Source: Acanthosepion lycidas
Taxonomy: Eukaryota; Mollusca; Cephalopoda; Sepiida; Sepiidae
Direction of reading: 5' to 3'
Length of the DNA: 64,000 bases
Assembly: GCA_963932145.1 (NCBI GenBank)
Contig: OZ010571.1
Coordinates: 108,717,496 to 108,781,495 of the forward strand
In this document: piece by piece, positions 1 through 12,096 of the stretch
How the letters are laid out: each line of letters opens with the position of its first letter
Position numbering within the stretch: position 1 is the first letter of the stretch
Translations under genes and position numbers: made by a program
Notes under the pieces: generated by a model
Databases searched by the model: none
Seen by the model: only the letters and a program-made list of their open reading frames with translations
What the model was told of the DNA's origin: nothing

Positions 1-129
1 TTTTCCCCATTTGACGTTCCCAATAGATGTGCTGTTCTAATCTCTGGTCAGTTTTGTCAAATCGTATTTTGCTCTGCTTCTGTACATTGATCAATATCAT
101 ATCTATGTATGCACTTAAATAAAAAGCAA

Positions 130-412
130 TATGAGCAATTCGCCGCAGTGAAATGCTTTGCAAGCATATCACGCTAGATCGCTTACGACTAAGTAGTGAG
201 TTCAATCTTTACTGGGTGCCCGACACTTCGGCTTTATGCCACATCTAAGCTAAGCTTAGAAAATAATTTGAGGCACTTCGTTGTCGTGTAAAGGTGAGCA
301 ATTTTGTTTCGCCAGAACAATTATGACTCAGTAATGAATTCAATCCTCACTGAAAACCCGAATACTTTCGGTCTTGTTCCACATCTAAGGTACGTTTAGA
401 AAATCAACTTAA
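130..412 (+). repeat. tRNA-like SINE, two tandem units
   Basis: Two head-to-tail units of about 140 bp. Each has a degenerate A-box-like GTGTAA..GGTTAGCA region, a B-box-like GAGTTCAATCTTTACT or AATTCAATCCTCACT stretch, then a tail reading CACATCTAAGCTAAGCTTAG followed by AAAAT. The same family appears at 4729-4872 (reversed) and 29275-29650. The tandem dimer arrangement recurs at 29 kb, so it is probably a property of the element. Both units look old and diverged. Confidence 0.6.
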
Positions 413-1568
413 ACAAAAAGAATTAATAATTTTTTTGATTAAAGGCCACCGAAAATACGCTCTGTTAATTTTATGGATAACTTTTCTTGCTTCCAAACCA
501 GCCAATAAATTTAATTCACTAAAGTGTGTCAATAGAAACCTTCTATAATGATGTATGATATACTTGTATATGGCATTCTATATCAATTGAAGAAATATTT
601 CCCATAGTCAGTAACTCAGATTTTGATGACATTTCAATAGTTTATTTCTATCTTATAGAAATGGAAAACTTGAAAATCTCATCTTCATTAGACCCATAGT
701 TCAGAAGTTATGGCCTCTTGGAGTTTGCTTCGAATTTCATTTCACAAGTCAGCTGCATGATTTGCCAACTTTGGCACTTCCTACCTTTGCATTCTCAGAA
801 GATATCCACCTGAAATTTCTCTGTCGTCTAATACATCAATAAAACATTTCCGATTTTATTTAATTCTATTCCATAGCACTTCCTATTTATAGGCCTGTCA
901 AAACAGGACAAATTGATATTTAGCGTTTTATTGTATTTGTTGTTTGTTGCATTTTTCCGCCATACAGATCGTAAAGGAGGAGGAGAGCATACAAAATCCA
1001 TTTGCTAATTATTCTTTGATAAAATTCTTTCTGTAAAACATTGAGACTTTTATATAGTAAAAACTTGAATATTTTGTGATTTTAGTAACAGTGAAAATAT
1101 TTTAGACAGGAGGAAAAATTTCTGAATTTTAATGCGACTTAATATTTCTCACTCGTAACATTTAAAAAAACCTTTCTTAGTATCTAAAGTTTTAAAACAT
1201 CTACAAAAACCGATATACCTCTGAGAATGAATATTTCTATCTGGGTAACCCTTGAAATTTAACTTAGAGGGAACTTTATATGTTCTTCTTTTTAATTGTG
1301 TATTCTCAATATATATATATAATTAATGCCAGGGTACACTTTGCATATATACCGGCTGTAACAGCAAAAGTTAGATTAAGATTTGAACCGTTGTATCTTA
1401 GAAATGCTTAAAGATATCTTACTGAAATTCTCTGAGGTTTTTATAACACTATTGGACTCTACTTTGAGCAATAAGAAGTTATGATTACCCTCCAAGCTTA
1501 GCATATCGTGATGAAATCAATCATAAACGATAGCTAAGTATCTGAAGCTCATGAAAGATTGAAATAAT

Positions 1569-1570
<2 letters not shown>
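413..1570. other. AT-rich DNA, nothing recognised
   Basis: No open frame above background, no tRNA-like boxes and no matching repeat copy was seen here apart from short A/T runs. Confidence 0.5.

Positions 1571-1640
<70 letters not shown>
1571..1640. repeat. (TA)n microsatellite
   Basis: About 35 uninterrupted TA units, directly abutting the truncated end of the Tc1/mariner remnant that follows. Confidence 0.97.
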
Positions 1641-1643
<3 letters not shown>

Positions 1644-1985
1644 CTAGAATCATTTTCCAAGTCATTCAAGATTTTCTTTGTCCTTTCTGACCTTCTAACT
1701 TCCTGTCCTGGAATAACAAGACGCCTCTCACGTTTCATGTACGATTTCATTTTCAAGTGTTTTTTCACTGCTCTGTGGACTGCCATAGCTGAAACCCCTG
1801 TCTCACATGCCAAACCTCATATATTTTTCCTCTCTACTGTTTCGTCGTTTTTAAACTTATTCGCCGTTCTCTTCATGGTCTTTCAACGGACTTTGAAGAT
1901 TGAAGCCAGAGTATGAATTTTGGGACCATTACTGAAGGTCTGAATTATTTTTCCTCTCACCATTGCTCAGCTGTGAAGAGAGTGG
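1641..1985 (-). pseudogene. Tc1/mariner transposase remnant, DNA-binding part
   Basis: On the minus strand the translation from about 1985 down to 1645 carries two helix-turn-helix-like segments of an IS630/Tc1/mariner transposase. The first is around GKIIQTF...ASIFKVR..KTMKRT. The second is VSAMAVHRAVKKHLKMKSY followed by KRERRL and RSERTKKILNDLEN. This is the order expected in the N-terminal DNA-binding region of such enzymes, which ends just before the catalytic domain. The catalytic DDE/D region is absent: the match stops at the (TA)n repeat. The reading frame is broken between the two segments by stops (for example near 1800-1815). This is a dead DNA transposon fragment; the exact family (maT-like or Tc1-like) cannot be decided from this part. 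Confidence 0.6.
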
Positions 1986-3638
1986 AACTGACAAAAACCT
2001 TACGAAAAATATGGTATTAAAATGTCTTATATGTCAACCTGGAAAAAGAAACTGAATTAGGTTAGTGTTTTTTTTTTTCTTTTTGTTTTGTTTTGTTTTT
2101 TTATATTAAACATTTTGTGCGAAGGTCAATTATGCTGTAACACGATTTGAACAATTTTGCTGTTATAGCCACTATATTTCTCATTCCTATAAACGTTATT
2201 TTTAGTGGGCACACATGTTTGAGTTTCTATCTCTGTTTTTTTTTATTTTGTTAAAAAGTAATAACAACAGATCTAATTTGAGAAAGCCTACTAAAGAAAA
2301 CAGGGATCAAAATTTCACCCCTTTTTCTCCATCAGGGAAACAACTTTTCAGATATAGTGTGTATCTACTCGGATCGGCTACGATGCCCAGCCTCCAGATT
2401 GAATTTACCTATTTAAAGGAGCCACTTTTTTTTGTTGAGCCTTCTGTGAATCTATATCTGCAAGCTACAGTTTCATACCAGGGTTAGATTTATTTTTCCT
2501 ATTGCGTGCGCGCATGTGTTTGTGTGTGTGATATTAAAATCTACTATATCATAATTGTAGTTCTTAAATTGCTCCCTTTCTTTATGAATGTTAAGCGATT
2601 GTCTTTGTTGAACGGAACTGGATATGCTCCATTTTTATAACATCAATCATGGCTGAAACACGTCCAAACAAGATCCGGCTATAATTTCTAAAATTTTCAG
2701 AAGGGTTTACCTCTCAACGATGCTCAGCTACCTTACCTTCCATTGAATGGATTCCCTCCACTAACCATGCGATATGTGCCATTACCCATTGCAACAGCTT
2801 CCATTAGTTCTGGCAAAGAGAAGGGTTCGACAATGAATGTGTTTTCTCCGTGATGTTACTTTCGTTTTAGTCTTATTACTGCAAATTGCTAACTTAATTA
2901 TCACCAATATGGAAAATCAAAATAAATAGAAAAAGAGAAGCTCTATCGAGGCATATCACTTATATTGATAAATGTATTTCTTATTTATTTCTACGAAAAT
3001 ATTAGCCAATGGGTAAGATAAATATAGTTTTTGTTAAATGATCCTGTCCATCAGTTGTTTTGGTGCAAGCTAATTTATACTGTTTTTTAGGTAATTTTGA
3101 GAATCCGAGTTCAAAACCCAAGTTCATTCTTACATGTAAGTTTACCATTTTGTTGCACAGGAGTAGTTTTGTTTTAAAACGACAATTTATACTTGAATTT
3201 CCAATAATGTTAAAATTAATTAAGAATGCCTGCGACAAAAATGCATAAATGTTATTAAGTAAACTTATTGTTCAAACACGTTGTTTTTAAATTATAATTA
3301 TGCATGATGATAATGAGTGTAATTATTATAATTATATAATAAGGTCCTTAGAGAATATGCATCAAACATTTGTGATAGAAACTCGAGTTTATCAGAGATA
3401 TAATTTAATTTCGGTAATGTTAGGGATGAGAAATATGAAAGATTCTACTAGTAGATGAAAGTATTGGAAGAATGGTCTCAAGGAAGATGGGACAAAAGAA
3501 TGATTGCTGGAACATAAAACAGGACAAATTGTATACTAAGTATTCATTATAGTCAAATAAGTGAAATTTCTTACCATAACTGCCAATTGCCCTCAATAAG
3601 CGAATTTGAATCCTTTTCTGTGTTATATTTCTTACGTA
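1986..3638. other. No recognisable feature
   Basis: AT-rich DNA with a T-run near 2070-2100 and a short TG run near 2516. The open frames here (up to 90 codons) are low-complexity and resemble no protein family I know. Confidence 0.5.
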
Positions 3639-3718
3639 TTAGGTTTATGCAAAAATAATGTCGTTTTCTCGCATATGTTACTCTGTGAGAAAACGACATT
3701 ATTTTTGCACCAACCTAA
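3639..3718. mobile_element. 80-bp mariner MITE (MADE1-like)
   Basis: A near-perfect palindrome of exactly 80 bp, flanked by TA on both sides (3637-3638 and 3719-3720). The ends read TTAGGTTTATGCAAAAATAA and, reversed, TTAGGTTGGTGCAAAAATAA. That terminal sequence is the type carried by Hsmar1-group mariners and their 80-bp MITE MADE1. The two arms (about 32 bp) meet at a short central spacer. It has no coding capacity and would have been moved by a mariner transposase acting in trans. A related copy is at 18265-18337 and a single end at 17543. Confidence 0.85.
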
Positions 3719-4055
3719 TATTTCATAATATTGTACTTAAAATTCAAATGAAAATGTATTTTCTTCGCATTTTGTAGTGATCGAACTCAATCAGGATAAT
3801 GGTTGATATAGGATAGGGTATTATGTAATAGGAAAGCTGAAAAAAGGAAGTTATCTTTCGATTTAGCACAGCAAAATTGTTCAAAATTAGCCAAAACATA
3901 AACTGCAACATTTCAAAAAGCAAAGCTCTTTGTTAGGATTCGAATATATGGAAAACAAAATGGAGTCGTTAAATGGTGTAACATTAGGCAACATCATATC
4001 TCTGGTTTGATCCATTCGTTGTTAATTTTTCGCATTGTTTGGTTCTTACACAAGT
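3719..4055. other. No recognisable feature
   Basis: Nothing identified between the mariner MITE and the next SINE. Confidence 0.45.
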
Positions 4056-4412
4056 GTGTGTTCTAGATTTGCTCACACATGACCAGGAGTCTCGTAACCC
4101 AATACAGTTGTAAGTGCACCACAATTTGTGCAGTCGTAGTAGAAGATTTGCGTTTTTAGCCCATATAGCCTGGCGGAGCCTATCCCTCTTCAGGCTGCTT
4201 TCAATGCAGAGTTTTCTTTCTGTTTGATAACCAAGGCTATATCTCAGTCTTTCCTACTATTTGCCTATTGCTGGTGAGGAGAAGAGATGCATTCCTACTT
4301 TTCCCAAGTGTATTTGCACATAAGGGAATGCAACGAACCCGACTGGAATTCGAAACCGGCTCTCCAATTTCTCATTCTATCTCACTATCCATTACACCAC
4401 CGCATAAACAAG
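4056..4412 (-). repeat. tRNA-Arg-like SINE (OR2-type), minus strand
   Basis: Read on the minus strand it begins with an A-box-like GGTGTAATGGATAGTGAG near 4400 and a B-box-like GGTTTCGAATTCCAGT near 4347. The body then holds GGGTTCGTTGCATTC, a TTGGGAAAAGTAGGAATG segment, and a region ending near AGAGGGATAGGCTCCGCC. The TAATGGATAA motif and the B box resemble a tRNA-Arg head. Fuller copies are at 36956-37250 and 48366-48690. The distal part differs from those copies, so it may be a subfamily. Confidence 0.65.
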
Positions 4413-4555
4413 ATTTATTGAGACAGACAAAAAAAGAGATAGCCAAAATACAAACGCACCTACAATAAAATCATTTCCGTCTCATGCTAGTACAACCACA
4501 CAAAAGTATAATCTCAGACAACAAGCCTTATACCTCAGCTTATGCATATCAGGCT

Positions 4556-4556
<1 letters not shown>

Positions 4557-4609
<53 letters not shown>

Positions 4610-4610
4610 G
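4557..4610. repeat. (GATA)n microsatellite
   Basis: About 13 units of GATA/TAGA. Confidence 0.97.
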
Positions 4611-4728
4611 TGGTCTTTTCTAATATAACCAATATTATAATATTTCATAGAAGTTAGGAACTTACTTAGTTCAGATAATTACACGGTGGTATGTATTTTG
4701 GTTTGTTTTTGTAATAAAACATGTTTAG

Positions 4729-4872
4729 TATGTATGCTGATTTTCTAAGCGTAGCTTAGATATGGCATAAGGCCGAAAGTATGGGGCTCCAATGAGAAAC
4801 TCACTGATCAGTCATAATTGATCAGGCAAGACAAGATTGCTAACTATTACACCACATCGAAGTGCATCATGT
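4729..4872 (-). repeat. tRNA-like SINE unit, minus strand
   Basis: Reverse-strand copy of the family at 130-412. It has TGGTGTAATAGTTAGCAA as A-box-like start near 4850, a CTGATCAGTGAGTTTCTCATT stretch at the B-box position, and the tail motif ATCTAAGCTACGCTTAGAAAA near 4745. Single unit, not tandem. Confidence 0.6.
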
Positions 4873-5189
4873 TTACTATGTGTATGTTACGTACACTTTT
4901 GGGAAAATGTCACCCATTAAGAAATAATCTTTTAAATCGCATTTAACATTTTTTTTAAATTTCATTAACTTAGTATGATTAATATAATATTTGAAAATAG
5001 TCCAATATAAATGGAAAAACGTAGATATTTTTCTTCAATTATTTTTTTCGGTTGTAAAATATTACAATGAAAAATGAATTTAACCACTTGATGGAATATT
5101 TTTTTTAATTTTCTCGAAATTTAATAAATTATTGTATTTCAATGAAAATTGATCACTATAAGAGTTTTTACATTAAATCCTTTTTTTTA
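4873..5189. other. No recognisable feature
   Basis: AT-rich spacer with poly-T runs only. Confidence 0.45.
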
Positions 5190-5480
5190 CATCGCTTAGT
5201 CTTTGCAAGCCACCTTTTGCTATTGTAATAAGCATTCGAATTTCGGTGTTACACATTTCAACCTGTCTTAAAACACTTCCCATTTTGTACTGGAAATTTT
5301 GTACTTGCTTCATTTCGGTATCTCCAATTTGTAATCTGTACGATGTGCTGACAACTATACATTCTGTCTTGTTTAGGCTTTTCTTCTCGCTTTTTTGCTG
5401 CCTTCTCTAGGATTTCCGGTTACTTCCTTTCTGTGTCTGCTATCAACTCTGTCATCTACATATAAATAATATTGTTAAGA
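5190..5480 (-). pseudogene. LINE family B reverse transcriptase fragment with YxDD box
   Basis: Minus-strand translation of 5475-5430 gives LYVDD, the catalytic box of a reverse transcriptase palm. It is followed about 230 bases later by a degenerate TPKFECLLQ.QKVACKD segment, matching the position after the YADD box where other LINE-B copies here read 'DGxxDTEIxxRIxxAK'. The frame is interrupted by several stops (for example after KKARRKA). Other parts of the same family lie at 17945, 24262, 25225, 26225, 26691, 28013, 37771, 38295 and 38885. A dead 5'- and 3'-truncated copy. Confidence 0.55.
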
Positions 5481-6355
5481 TTGTGGCGACCAATAATGAA
5501 TCGTAGTAGATTATTTTTCACGGGTGTGATTCACTGAAATTGTTGAATAAGACTGGTGAGAAGTTACGCCATTTTCACACGCCCATTTCTATTTTTGTAT
5601 ATTTTCTGAATTTGTTTTCTATTCTTATGCTGGCGGTTCTCTCTGATTATAAATTCTAGCTTATTCTAATATTCTTCCCAAAATTTAAATTTGATTTCTT
5701 GTCTTCATATCTCGGCCTGATCGTTTTGCTGACTGCCACCCGTACACGTTTTAAAAGTTGATGCTATAATAATTGAACCCTTTTTACAAGGATTCTACTA
5801 TCATTATCATTAAAAAAAAAACAAAAAAAAAACAGCAAAATGTCCTGCTTTTCTCGGGTTGCTTGACTTCATGACTTGATCCGACTTTCTCCACAACACC
5901 CCCACCCCTTTGATCCCACCTCTCTCACCTTATTTTGTAGCTTTTTTCGGGAGAAAATCTATGTTTTCTAACAGTAAATTCCTAGCAGTAATTCGCTTTG
6001 GGAAAATGCGATCCGAGACCTAACGCCATTAACCACCATTGGTCGTAAATTGAGGGTGGGATCGACATGATTTCTTGTGATTCACATTTAGTCTTATCTC
6101 TAAACTTCGACCTACTCACTTTTGGTTGAACCTGCCAGCAAATCTCTTTGGGTCGCTAAAATACATTTTATAAAGATTTGTACAAAATTAATAGGTTTTT
6201 AAAACTAAAGTATTTATCTTCCTCGTTTCATTAATTCATTTCACAATCACAACTGGAATCCTATGAATATTTTTAATAAAATCGAATAGAATACTTTATC
6301 AATAATTAGTTTTAATTTTAACCTTTTCCTTTGCGTTCTTTATACTTGTCCCCAA
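5481..6355. other. No recognisable feature
   Basis: Includes an A-run near 5812-5833. Nothing assignable. Confidence 0.45.
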
Positions 6356-6670
6356 GGACACGTGGCTCGGTGGATAAAAGCGTTGGTTGAAGTAATCCAA
6401 AAGTGGCTTGCCCCAAAGAGTTGTGAGTTCCCTATATGGCCACAGCAGAGGTGAACAAAAACTTAACGGTTTGAGTTACTAAATAATTGAAACTGTGATA
6501 TCCAGAAAAGGTATGTCACGTGGAACTCGAACAATGTACTCCGGTGGACGAAATATAAAGGTTAGATTCGAAAGACAAAACGTAACCCACGCAAGTAATT
6601 TTTTAATCATGGGTGTCATCATGATATTATAGATTATCTCGAAAAAGATACAAAATACTTGTGGCATTTG
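6356..6670 (+). repeat. tRNA-derived SINE (family C)
   Basis: Starts CACGTGGCTCGGTGGATAAA (A-box-like) and continues to GAGTTGTGAGTTCCC at the B-box position. The body includes GTCACGTGGAACTCGAACAA and CGGTGGACGAAATATAAAGG. The same order of blocks is seen at 17604-17925, where the copy is longer and keeps the tail. Here the copy is truncated before the tail. Confidence 0.6.
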
Positions 6671-6735
6671 TGTAGACGTCTAATTCGATAACAGTATAGA
6701 AAAAAAACATTCTTTAATAGCAGCTTAACATTCGA

Positions 6736-6745
6736 AATGAACGTG

Positions 6746-6777
<32 letters not shown>

Positions 6778-6865
6778 TCGGGGGTGGCAAAGAAAAGAAT
6801 GCGGTATATTTATTTATTAATCCGCCAAACTTTTATTACTTAAACGTACTTTTTAGCGGATATTC

Positions 6866-6941
<76 letters not shown>

Positions 6942-7330
6942 AGGCTATTACACAGAAAACATCTAAAATTCGCTACACAATTGCGGTTGAGTTTCAATGT
7001 GTATCAATGCATCTCATCAGATGATTAAATTTACTGGCGAGTGAACGATTTATTTAGATTTAGAAGCAAAATACAACGGTTTTTTTTACGAAAAAAGAAA
7101 AAGGGTGGAGGTATAAGGTTTGGGGGCTTTACTTTGAGCAACCAATCAAATATGACCTAGGTTAAATTTAAACTAAGCGAAGAAGCAAAAATTATTCAAG
7201 CAAAAGCAAATTATTTTTATAAATGGGTCAAGACCCGTAGATTGGCAGCTATGACAGCCAGACATTAACTAAAGCCGATACATATGCTTACATAAATTAT
7301 AGAAAACAGACAATACAGTTTCTCATCGCA
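6736..7330. repeat. TA microsatellites with unclassified spacer
   Basis: (TA)n tracts at about 6752-6778 and 6867-6934 surround 90 bp of unique sequence. From 6936 an unclassified stretch, with a TGCATCTCATCAGATGA motif near 7010, runs to the next TA tract at 7333. No coding sequence is seen. Confidence 0.7.
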
Positions 7331-7981
<651 letters not shown>

Positions 7982-7982
<1 letters not shown>

Positions 7983-8880
7983 TGGGTTATCCGGAATGTC
8001 CATGTCGATCTTTAAAACATATTTATTCCATTAAATATTTATTCACCTAAATATGAAACATTTTGTTGCACAATCTTTTTCCAATTTTCCTTTAATCATT
8101 CCATCTTACGAGAATTTCGATGGTATCTCGGCAATGAATACATTAAGGTTATTTTTGTCATCCAAAGAATTAAAATTTTTACCATTTATTATTATTTTGC
8201 AAGGACCTGAATAACTGAAAATCTGAGTGAGCAATAGTTCATGATTTTGACGTGTTGGGTAACACATCCCAACCAAGTTACATTTGTCGGGCCACCAAAA
8301 AAACGTGTGTTCTGACACTATCCTGATGTAAAACAACATGCGTTTTTCTGGAATTGCTACCTTTAATCCTAACATTTACGAGCAGTACTTTTCAGAATCA
8401 ACTGACTGATTACTTGGGAGAATCTCATAGTAGAGAATTCGTTTCTAATCTCATCAGATGTACTGCATGACTTTCTTCGAATGAAGGCGCTGTTTACGAG
8501 GTGGCTAAAGTTGACACATTAGGCTTCTTAGGATTATTTTCGCGTTGGATCATTATGGTAAACGATCCATTCCCCATTACTTGTAACAATTTGCTTAGAA
8601 AAGGGTGCAATTTAATTGCGTTTAAACAGCACATCACATATTAAATGCGATCCAAAAGATTCTTTTCACTTAGATCATATGGTACCCAAACATCGTAAAG
8701 ATTTGAGTACCAACCTTCACTAAGTATTCATACATGGTGGGAGGTTTCGATAAATTTAGTGATTCTGCAAATTCTCGCGTTGAGAAATGCTGGTTATTCT
8801 CAATCAATGTCTTGGTTTGGTCGTCATCTGTAGTGGGGGTTGGTGTCGAGTACGCCTATAAACACTAACCCTAAACTACG
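7982..8880 (-). pseudogene. Decayed mariner transposon, minus strand
   Basis: The left end reads CTGGGTTATCCGGAATGTCC right after a TA dinucleotide (7980-7981), a mariner-type terminal sequence. Minus-strand translation shows mariner transposase blocks in order: DDQTKTLIENNQHFSTREFA near 8830 (helix-turn-helix); GEWIVYHNDPTR near 8570, where the first catalytic aspartate (normally TGDEKWI) is no longer Asp; a HSKKVMQY block near 8470; ILPSNQ and DSEKYCS near 8400; and INGKNFNSLDD near 8170. Many stops and frame changes separate them, the second-aspartate region is barely recognisable, and no matching right TIR was found. The TIR differs from that of the MADE1-like MITEs here, so this is a different mariner lineage. 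Confidence 0.75.
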
Positions 8881-9179
8881 AAACACTACCGGACAGATCT
8901 GACACATAAACCAATTTCAGCGCAACAGCACACATAGTTTTTGTTGCTTGCGAGGTATTTTTTTGTCTTTACGGTAATATAAAAGCATCAAGTGTGAAAA
9001 TTGTACCATATACAATTTCATTTTCAAAGCGATGCAAAATTGTCACAATTTTGGCAATTTTAACCTTTCTCAAGAGATATTTTCAAGTGTTCTCTAATCG
9101 AAAATGTCAGCATATTATATCTGCCGATAATTTTGATGTGCTCTAACATGTTAGAACATCAACAAGAAAAAATTGGCAT
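8881..9179. other. No recognisable feature
   Basis: Unassigned spacer beyond the mariner remnant; it might include the lost mariner end. Confidence 0.4.
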
Positions 9180-9208
9180 AAATATATATATATACGCAAA
9201 TATATATA

Positions 9209-9253
<45 letters not shown>

Positions 9254-9320
9254 ATATACATCTATATATATATATGTCCATATATATATATATATATGTT
9301 TATACACGTATATATTTTAT

Positions 9321-9356
<36 letters not shown>

Positions 9357-9357
9357 T
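9180..9357. repeat. Compound TA/CA microsatellite
   Basis: Irregular TA tracts with a (CA)n stretch near 9322-9340. Confidence 0.9.
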
Positions 9358-9500
9358 TATTAAAGACATTTTTATGTTTAACGTTATAGATACAAGTATT
9401 TAAGTAAATGCTCTGTTTATAATAAACAGTATTAAATAACATTTACCGGCCTGAATGTCCGAGAAATTTTCATAGAAAATATTCGTTCTTTATTTATTAA
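9358..9500 (-). repeat. tRNA-Leu-like SINE body, inverted copy
   Basis: Reverse complement of the SINE body seen at 9757-9895. It has AAAGACATTTTTATGTTTAA at the outer end, then the GAGCATTTACTTAAATAC block (reversed), CATTTACCGGCCTGAATGTC, and ends at CATAGAAAATATTCGTTC. With the forward copy it forms an inverted repeat of about 140 bp arms. Confidence 0.8.
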
Positions 9501-9525
9501 AGACATTTTTTATGTTTAACGTTAT

Positions 9526-9577
9526 AGAAAATGTCTTTAATAAATAAATTGTCGGACTTTGTCCATTTCGTAATATA
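9526..9577 (+). repeat. tRNA-Leu-like SINE tail fragment
   Basis: Forward-strand tail only: AAATGTCTTTAATAAATAAA then TTGTCGGACTTTGTCCATTT, identical to the end of the fuller copy near 9875-9920. Confidence 0.75.
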
Positions 9578-9683
9578 TGACGTCATTTGTTTACATTTGA
9601 TACGCCATGAGCAGTTATGAATATTCGAGATTCATGGAAGATTGAGTTTATAAGCAGTAAATTCGACCTTGTCTACCGAACGC

Positions 9684-9920
9684 TTCTTTGTAGCCTAACG
9701 GTAAGGCACGTCAGCGTAAATCACGGTTCCGTATAGGATGCAGGTTCGAATCCTGTCAAAGAACGAATATTTTCTATGAAAATTTCTCGGACATTCAGGC
9801 CGGTAAATGTTATTTAATGCTGTTTATTATAAACAGAGCATTTACTTAAATACTTGTATCTATAACGTTAAACATAAAAATGTCTTTAATAAATAAATTG
9901 TCGGACTTTGTCCATTTCGT
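9684..9920 (+). repeat. tRNA-Leu-like SINE with tRNA head
   Basis: Head 9684-9763 folds as a tRNA with a long variable arm. The acceptor is TTCTTTG (9684-9690) against CAAAGAA (9757-9763). The D arm is GCCT...AGGC within the A box TAGCCTAACGGTAAGGC. The variable arm is TTCCGTATAGGA, and the T arm holds the perfect B box GGTTCGAATCC. The anticodon loop (GCGTAAA) lacks the usual T33, and the acceptor runs straight into the SINE body, so this is a SINE head and not a tRNA gene. The body (GGACATTCAGGCCGGTAAAT...) ends TTGTCGGACTTTGTCCATTT and then an AT tract. Relatives: 14899, 51730 and 52386. Confidence 0.8.
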
Positions 9921-10073
9921 AATATATATATATATATATATATAAATTTATACATACATATTTATATATATATATACAAATATATATTAATATGCATACA
10001 TGTCTATATAGTTATATACAGACATACATATATAATTATATATGTACATATATAAATATATACGTATGTATAG
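9921..10073. repeat. AT-rich imperfect repeat
   Basis: (TA)n at 9922-9944 followed by irregular TATAC/TACAT repeats up to the LINE. Confidence 0.8.
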
Positions 10074-11043
10074 GCCGGTTTTCTGTGGCATGCAAGGCAT
10101 TCGGACTTACCGTCAGCATCAAAAAAATTGAAATTGTTCATCAACCTCTCCCAACACCGAAGCAAATTAGAGAGACCCCCTATTCGTAAGTTTCCTGAGG
10201 TCCCATTGCAAGTTGATGGAAAGAATCTCAAGTATGTGGAATCTTTCAAATGCCTTGAAAGCATGGTAGATTCAAATACATCATGTGTTGATGAGATTGT
10301 TAATCGAATTGTAACAGCCAGCTCTTCCTTTGGCTCGTTGCCTCATAGGTTGTGGGATGATAAGGGAATAAAGCTTTGCACTAAAATGCAAATATACAGA
10401 GCTGTCTTTTTGTCAACTCTTTACTTCGGCTCTGAAACTTGAAAACATTACAGATGGTATATTAAACGATTAGATGTCTTCCATAAAGTTTGTCTCCGTG
10501 CAATCTGTGGCCTAACGTTTGATGATCGAATGTCAAATGCCGAAATTTCTGAGAAATGCAAGATCGGTTCTATCGAGACCTTCATAATGCAATCACAAAT
10601 ACGTTGGGCTGGCCGTGTGTCATGGACGAATGATGATCGCATACCAAAAGTTATTTTTTACAGTGAACTTCAAAGTGGTCAGAGAAATGTTGGAAGACCT
10701 AGGATGAGGTATAAAAATAAACTGAAAAGCAAACTTTCTTGCGACAACATTCCATTGAAGAACTTTGAATAGGTAGCTACGAAGAGATCAGAGTATCGTT
10801 CAAGCTGCCATTCAGAAATAATACGCAATCAAGAATTAAGTACCATTCGACTGTGTGAAACATCGAAAGCAAAATAAGACAACTAACAGTGTTCCTGCTA
10901 CACTTAGATAACAATACTGTATTATTTGTAGCCTTTTGTTCAATTCTCGAGCCGGTCTCAAAAGTCATGTCCTTCATAGGCATGCAGATAATTAGTTCGT
11001 GGTCGTCGGAACCTCACACATCGAACCCGATAGGAGAGTCTAA
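10074..11043 (+). pseudogene. LINE ORF2 C-terminus (RT palm/thumb to zinc finger)
   Basis: The translation begins in the RT palm/thumb region (FSVACKAFGLTVSIKK, 10078 onward). It continues through VDSNTSCVDEIVNRI, FGSLPHR and QIYRAVFLSTLYFGSET (10270-10440), FHKVCLRAICGL (10480), and IRWAGRVSW...GRPRMRYKNKLK (10600-10720). A degenerate C-terminal zinc-finger-like SRAGLKSHVLHRHAD follows near 10950-10990, in another frame. This order is typical of the C-terminal half of a widespread invertebrate LINE polyprotein, perhaps RTE-like. The copy is dead: there is a frame change near 10190, TGA replaces the Trp codon after SET (10440-10442), and TAG replaces a Trp codon at 10770-10772. It is 5'-truncated at an AT tract and its 3' end runs into (TA)n at 11050. 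Confidence 0.85.
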
Positions 11044-11047
11044 CACG

Positions 11048-11654
<607 letters not shown>

Positions 11655-11713
<59 letters not shown>
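11655..11713. repeat. (TA)n microsatellite
   Basis: About 30 TA units with a short GT run immediately after. Confidence 0.95.
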
Positions 11714-11716
<3 letters not shown>

Positions 11717-11727
11717 GTGTGTGTGTG

Positions 11728-11883
11728 TTAATAAATACACATATACCTACGTTTGATGAGCAACTCGAATTTTGTTGGTTACCCAATTCATCCAATTTTT
11801 TAAGTTATATCTCGTGCCCGATGAATTGGGTGGCCAATGTAACTCGAGTTGCACACCAAACGTAGCGATATGTGTATTTATTA
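11728..11883. repeat. Foldback element, about 60-bp arms
   Basis: Arms at 11728-11788 and 11819-11883 pair with few mismatches. AATAAATACACATATACC at the left matches the reversed right end, and CCTACGTTTGATG..GCAACTCGA and GGTTACCCAATTCATC pair with GATGAATTGGGTGGCC and TCGAGTTGC..CCAAACGTAG. The loop is about 30 bp. There is no coding capacity and no sister copy in this window. Confidence 0.8.
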
Positions 11884-12035
11884 GTAATATATTTCTTAGC
11901 TCTCTCTATTCATATTGACCACTATTATGTCTACACATCTTGGCTAAATTAGCTAATTATTTATTTGCTTACCTGCTTATGCAAACCAGTACACGCATAT
12001 ACGGCCGCTAATATCTAGTTAACTCATTTACCTAA

Positions 12036-12038
<3 letters not shown>
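11884..12038. other. No recognisable feature
   Basis: Unassigned spacer between the foldback and a TA tract. Confidence 0.4.

Positions 12039-12091
<53 letters not shown>
12039..12091. repeat. (TA)n microsatellite
   Basis: About 26 TA units, directly followed by the first of two direct repeats. Confidence 0.95.

Positions 12092-12096
<5 letters not shown>

Noticed and set aside
9684-9763. A functional tRNA gene
   Set aside because: The cloverleaf is good, but the anticodon loop lacks T33, the anticodon stem is imperfect, and the same head-plus-body unit is dispersed at other sites, so it is a SINE head.
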